Assembly (NCBI RefSeq): GCF_023168145.1
Contig: NZ_BQYK01000002.1
Location: 65,531 to 129,530 of the forward strand
Direction of reading: 5' to 3'
DNA: 64,000 nucleotides
From: Sporosarcina sp. NCCP-2222
Lineage (GTDB): Bacteria; Bacillota; Bacilli; Bacillales_A; Planococcaceae
The notes under the pieces are model-generated. The model ran no database searches, had not been told where the DNA came from, and saw nothing but the letters and a program-made list of their open reading frames with translations. Below, one piece after another: positions 61,156 to 64,000 of this stretch (positions within the stretch are counted from its first letter, which is position 1; each line of letters opens with the position of its first letter). The position numbers and the translations under genes were made by a program.

Positions 61156-63288
61156 ATGCGGCTGCTTGCCCGTTTAGTTACCTCCGCACATAAGTACATC
61201 ATGGCGTTCTGGATTCTTTTCGTGATTGTCATGGCAATTTTTGCCGTTCGGCTGCCCAGCTTGCTTGCAGGCGATGGATTCCGGATGGATGCGGAACATG
61301 AACAAGTGATGAAAATGGCTTCCGATACATTCGAACTGCCCGCCGAAACGATGTTTGTCGTATTCGATCACGTGCCGGACGAAGCGATCGAATCCACTTT
61401 GTCCCGAATCAATAAATTAAATGTCGTTTCTGAAATCGATTCGCCACTGGATCATGAAACGCAATATTCCAAAGAGGTATCCTACGCACTGCTTCATTTT
61501 AACGAACCAGAAAAGGACCGGGCGGATGTCGTTACGTTGATCCGGGAAGCAATTGGGGATAAAAAAGGCGTCACCTTGACCGGACAATCCGCTATTACAA
61601 AGGACATCAATACAGCCAGCCAGCGAGACCTCATGAAAGCAGAGGCGATTGGTCTCCCGATCGCAATTATCGTGCTGTTATTCGCTTTCGGTTCTGTCGC
61701 TGCCTCTCTCGTTCCGCTATTCGTCGGTATTGCAACGGTCGTTTCAGCATTCGGGATTTTATCGCTGCTAGGTGGACAGATGGACTTGTCCATTTTCGTC
61801 CTAAATATTGTTCCCATGCTCGGACTCGCGCTAAGCATCGATTTCTCCCTTCTTTTCATTAGCCGGTACCGAGAGGAGCGAAAAAAGAGCGAAATCATGG
61901 AAGCTGTCGCAACAACCATCCGCACAGCCGGACGCTCTGTTATCTTTTCGGCGTTTTGCGTTTTCATCGGGCTCGGTGCATTGTTGCTCATTCGAGTTGA
62001 AATCTTCCAGAACATCGCGCTCGGCGGCATGATCATTGTCGGCATGGCAGTACTCAGCTCGATCACATTACTGCCCTCGATCCTCATCCTGCTTGGCGAC
62101 CGGATAAACAAAGGGCAGATATTGAAAGTGAAAGAAAACGGGGCAAATCGTTGGCGTCAATTTGCCAAAGGGGTGATCAAGCGCCCGATCCTTATTACGA
62201 TTATTGCGCTTGTATTGCTCGGCACCGCCTTAATTCCTGCGAAGAATATGGAATTGACGATTCCACAGATTGACTCTCTGCCAACCTCCTACGATACAAG
62301 ATCTTCCTATGAACTCATGGATGAGACGTTCGGTTTAGGTGATCAATCTTCTGTTTATGTCATAGCGGAACGAAAAGAGGGCTGGTCGGATACGAATGGA
62401 TTGGAGTCGATGAAACAGTTAGAGGATGAATTAACATCAGATCCTTTGGTTGATTCGGCAACGACGATCTATTCTGCGAGCGGCATTGCGTCACCAGCCG
62501 AATGGGAGCAGGCACTCCAAGTTCCTGAAATGAAAGCACAGCTTGCCCCATTGCTCGACTCGTTTGTCCAAGGAAAGCAATTACTCATCCCAGTCACCTT
62601 GACTGCTGGCGGCACATCGGATGAGGCACAGGATTGGGTCCGGGATTGGTCGACTCGCAATACCGAATGGAATTTGCTGATCGGGGGTCAACCGAAATTT
62701 AATCAGGAAATCTTTGATGAGATTTTTGATAATCTTTTGTCCGTCCTCTTGCTCATCGTCATTTCTACCATGATTATCTTAATGATCGCGTTCCGCTCGA
62801 TTTTAATACCGATTAAGGCTATTCTGATGAATATTATCGGCTTGTCCGCGACTTTCGGAATTTTGGTGTACATTTTCCAATACGGACACTTCGGGTTGCA
62901 TCCCGGCACGATTGCCTTGATTATCCCGGTTATCATCTTCAGCCTCGTCTTCGGTTTAAGCATGGACTATGAAGTGTTCCTCATTTCACGGATGCAGGAA
63001 GAGTACGCCAACACATTGGACAATGATCACTCCACCGTAGAAGGGCTTGCGGCCACGAGCAAAATTATTACGTCCGCCGCCCTGATCATGATTGTTCTGA
63101 CAGGCGCATTCGCTTTTACAGATGTCATGCCCGTCAAGCAAATTGGCGTCGGCATCGCGATAGCTGTTGCCATCGATGCGACCATTATTCGCCTGTTGCT
63201 CGTTCCAAGTCTGATGAAGCTGTTCGGCAAATGGAACTGGTGGCTGCCATTTCGGAAAGGCCCATATAAAGCCGGTAATTGGCATTGA
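61156..63288 (+). CDS. MMPL/RND-type membrane transporter
   Basis: A 710-residue membrane protein with two six-helix halves and a large external loop after helix 1 and after helix 7. ALSIDFSLLFISRYREE and the second-half GLSMDYEVFLISRMQEE are the paired MMPL signatures with charged residues in the membrane. Relatives export lipids or drugs (mycobacterial MmpL, Bacillus YdfJ). Start: ATG with AAGGAGG upstream. It is not in an operon with the cold-shock gene because a strong terminator separates them. Confidence 0.87.
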   Translation: MRLLARLVTSAHKYIMAFWILFVIVMAIFAVRLPSLLAGDGFRMDAEHEQVMKMASDTFELPAETMFVVFDHVPDEAIESTLSRINKLNVVSEIDSPLDHETQYSKEVSYALLHFNEPEKDRADVVTLIREAIGDKKGVTLTGQSAITKDINTASQRDLMKAEAIGLPIAIIVLLFAFGSVAASLVPLFVGIATVVSAFGILSLLGGQMDLSIFVLNIVPMLGLALSIDFSLLFISRYREERKKSEIMEAVATTIRTAGRSVIFSAFCVFIGLGALLLIRVEIFQNIALGGMIIVGMAVLSSITLLPSILILLGDRINKGQILKVKENGANRWRQFAKGVIKRPILITIIALVLLGTALIPAKNMELTIPQIDSLPTSYDTRSSYELMDETFGLGDQSSVYVIAERKEGWSDTNGLESMKQLEDELTSDPLVDSATTIYSASGIASPAEWEQALQVPEMKAQLAPLLDSFVQGKQLLIPVTLTAGGTSDEAQDWVRDWSTRNTEWNLLIGGQPKFNQEIFDEIFDNLLSVLLLIVISTMIILMIAFRSILIPIKAILMNIIGLSATFGILVYIFQYGHFGLHPGTIALIIPVIIFSLVFGLSMDYEVFLISRMQEEYANTLDNDHSTVEGLAATSKIITSAALIMIVLTGAFAFTDVMPVKQIGVGIAIAVAIDATIIRLLLVPSLMKLFGKWNWWLPFRKGPYKAGNWH

Positions 63289-63295
63289 TTGATTC

Positions 63296-63327
63296 CATCT
63301 GCACATACTGTGTGCAGATGGTTTTTT
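63296..63327 (+). terminator. terminator of the MMPL gene
   Basis: The stem CATCTGCACA/TGTGCAGATG with a TAC loop is followed by a T-rich run. Confidence 0.9.
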
Positions 63328-63379
63328 AGTGAAAACAAAAAGAAACACACCCGGATTCTCATCCAAGTGTGCGTTCCTC

Positions 63380-63538
63380 TCAATATATCCCGTTCTCCGT
63401 TATCATATGCAACTCCGAGTCGATTGGCTCCCATCCGTTCTCATCTTTCTTGAACTGGGCCATCATAGCAAAATAGATGACTGCTACAACGATGATAACA
63501 AAAAGAATCAACCCGATAACGAGCGTCTTGCCTTTCAT
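63380..63538 (-). CDS. 52-residue single-helix membrane protein
   Basis: A short protein, below usual size cut-offs. One membrane helix spans residues about 5-26, followed by the cytoplasmic or external tail KKDENGWEPIDSELHMITENG. The ATG overlaps the upstream stop codon (ATGA) and has GGGGGAG seven bases before it, so it is translated with the preceding gene. Family unknown. Confidence 0.7.
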   Translation of the reverse strand: MKGKTLVIGLILFVIIVVAVIYFAMMAQFKKDENGWEPIDSELHMITENGIY

Positions 63539-64000
63539 TTCAAATCTCCCCCGCTGCGTTTGAATCGCTCTTCTTTCAAATAATCCACTGCTTCTCCATA
63601 ATCCCCGAAGCTTTCTTCTAAGTTATAGCCATGGTAAATGTTGAAAAACCCTTCCTCCTCCAGAAGTGTCAGCTTCTGGCCTTGGTCATTCACCCAAGCT
63701 TCCTCGATCGACTCCGCTTCGTCCCATTGCTCTTCTGTCGCTAATCCACGGATTGCATCTTCAATTGTCCGCCGCAATTCTTCTTCCGACGCCTCGCGGA
63801 TATTAACGAGCCCCCGGTCATCAGGTGTGTAGCCAGAAATACCCTCGACATACACATAGCCATTCCCGTTTGGATGCAGATGCTGCACGACAATGGTTTT
63901 CTCGTACAAGCTGTCTTCATAATGATAATTCAGGCGTTTTAAGGAAACCTCTTTCCGCGTCAATTCTGGAAAGGATTCAATTATTTTTTGCTTCTGTTCA
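63535..64000 (-). CDS. uncharacterised protein, 5' truncated by window edge
   Basis: The frame is open to base 64000 and no start is needed inside the window; the first possible initiator, a TTG at 63963, lacks a ribosome binding site. The 154 visible residues are acidic and soluble, with YVYVEGISGYTPDDRG and a helical stretch EEELRRTIEDAIRGL. No family recognised. It is coupled to the 52-residue membrane protein (ATGA overlap). Confidence 0.6.
   Translation of the reverse strand, partial: EQKQKIIESFPELTRKEVSLKRLNYHYEDSLYEKTIVVQHLHPNGNGYVYVEGISGYTPDDRGLVNIREASEEELRRTIEDAIRGLATEEQWDEAESIEEAWVNDQGQKLTLLEEEGFFNIYHGYNLEESFGDYGEAVDYLKEERFKRSGGDLK

Noticed and set aside
1-64000. Mobile elements, integrases, tRNA or rRNA genes
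   Set aside because: I looked for transposase motifs, terminal inverted repeats and tRNA-like segments and found none that I could support.

Overview
The window looks like a chromosomal segment of a low-to-moderate GC Gram-positive bacterium of the order Bacillales. Most genes resemble Bacillus subtilis families (bmrA, yngI, yerD, yclNOPQ, sigV-rsiV, hflX, floT, niaP, guaD, putP, nfrA), lipoproteins carry Gram-positive lipoboxes, ribosome binding sites are strong GGAGG types, and TTG and GTG starts are common. A Planococcaceae (Sporosarcina-like) origin is my guess, not a demonstrated fact. I see no phage, IS element, CRISPR array, tRNA or rRNA. Both ends cut genes: an ABC permease at the left and an uncharacterised protein at the right.

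Layout. 0-10 kb: DNA-repair and housekeeping genes (3-methyladenine glycosylase, MazG-like pyrophosphohydrolase, serine hydrolase), then a five-gene leftward run (DUF6054, APH-like kinase, cysteine-free uracil-DNA-glycosylase-like protein, P-loop kinase, BmrA-type exporter) and two envelope proteins. 10-17 kb: niaP with a promoter and NiaR-like operator, a FapA/DUF342 protein, and a Fur-regulated catecholate-type siderophore importer (yclNOPQ). 17-29 kb: a DUF6612 lipoprotein, hflX, a glyoxalase-like protein, then a probable exopolysaccharide locus (output-less response regulator, HEAT protein, GT2 synthase, convergent giant glycosidase-like protein), putP, guaD. 29-39 kb: yngI, yerD, nfrA, a methyltransferase, an HELGH protein, and an operon of a Dph6-like enzyme, a TPR protein and two paralogous lipoproteins. 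39-49 kb: sigV-rsiV, a four-carbon sugar-acid operon under a GntR regulator, and a TetR regulon whose operator occurs three times. 49-64 kb: fumC-HIT, Nudix/HD-GYP, a MacB-like exporter, a NERD nuclease-like gene between two repeat arrays, flotillin/NfeD, a Pit phosphate transporter, a cold-shock gene, an MMPL protein and a 52-residue membrane protein.

The least explained structures are four intergenic arrays of short units repeating every 20-21 bp, close to two helical turns. Two share one unit and flank the NERD gene. A third has an unrelated unit of the same design, with a fixed core and two alternating spacers. A fourth is short and degenerate. They are neither coding nor CRISPR, and they lie in gaps next to terminators or promoters. 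They are the best candidates here for something undescribed.
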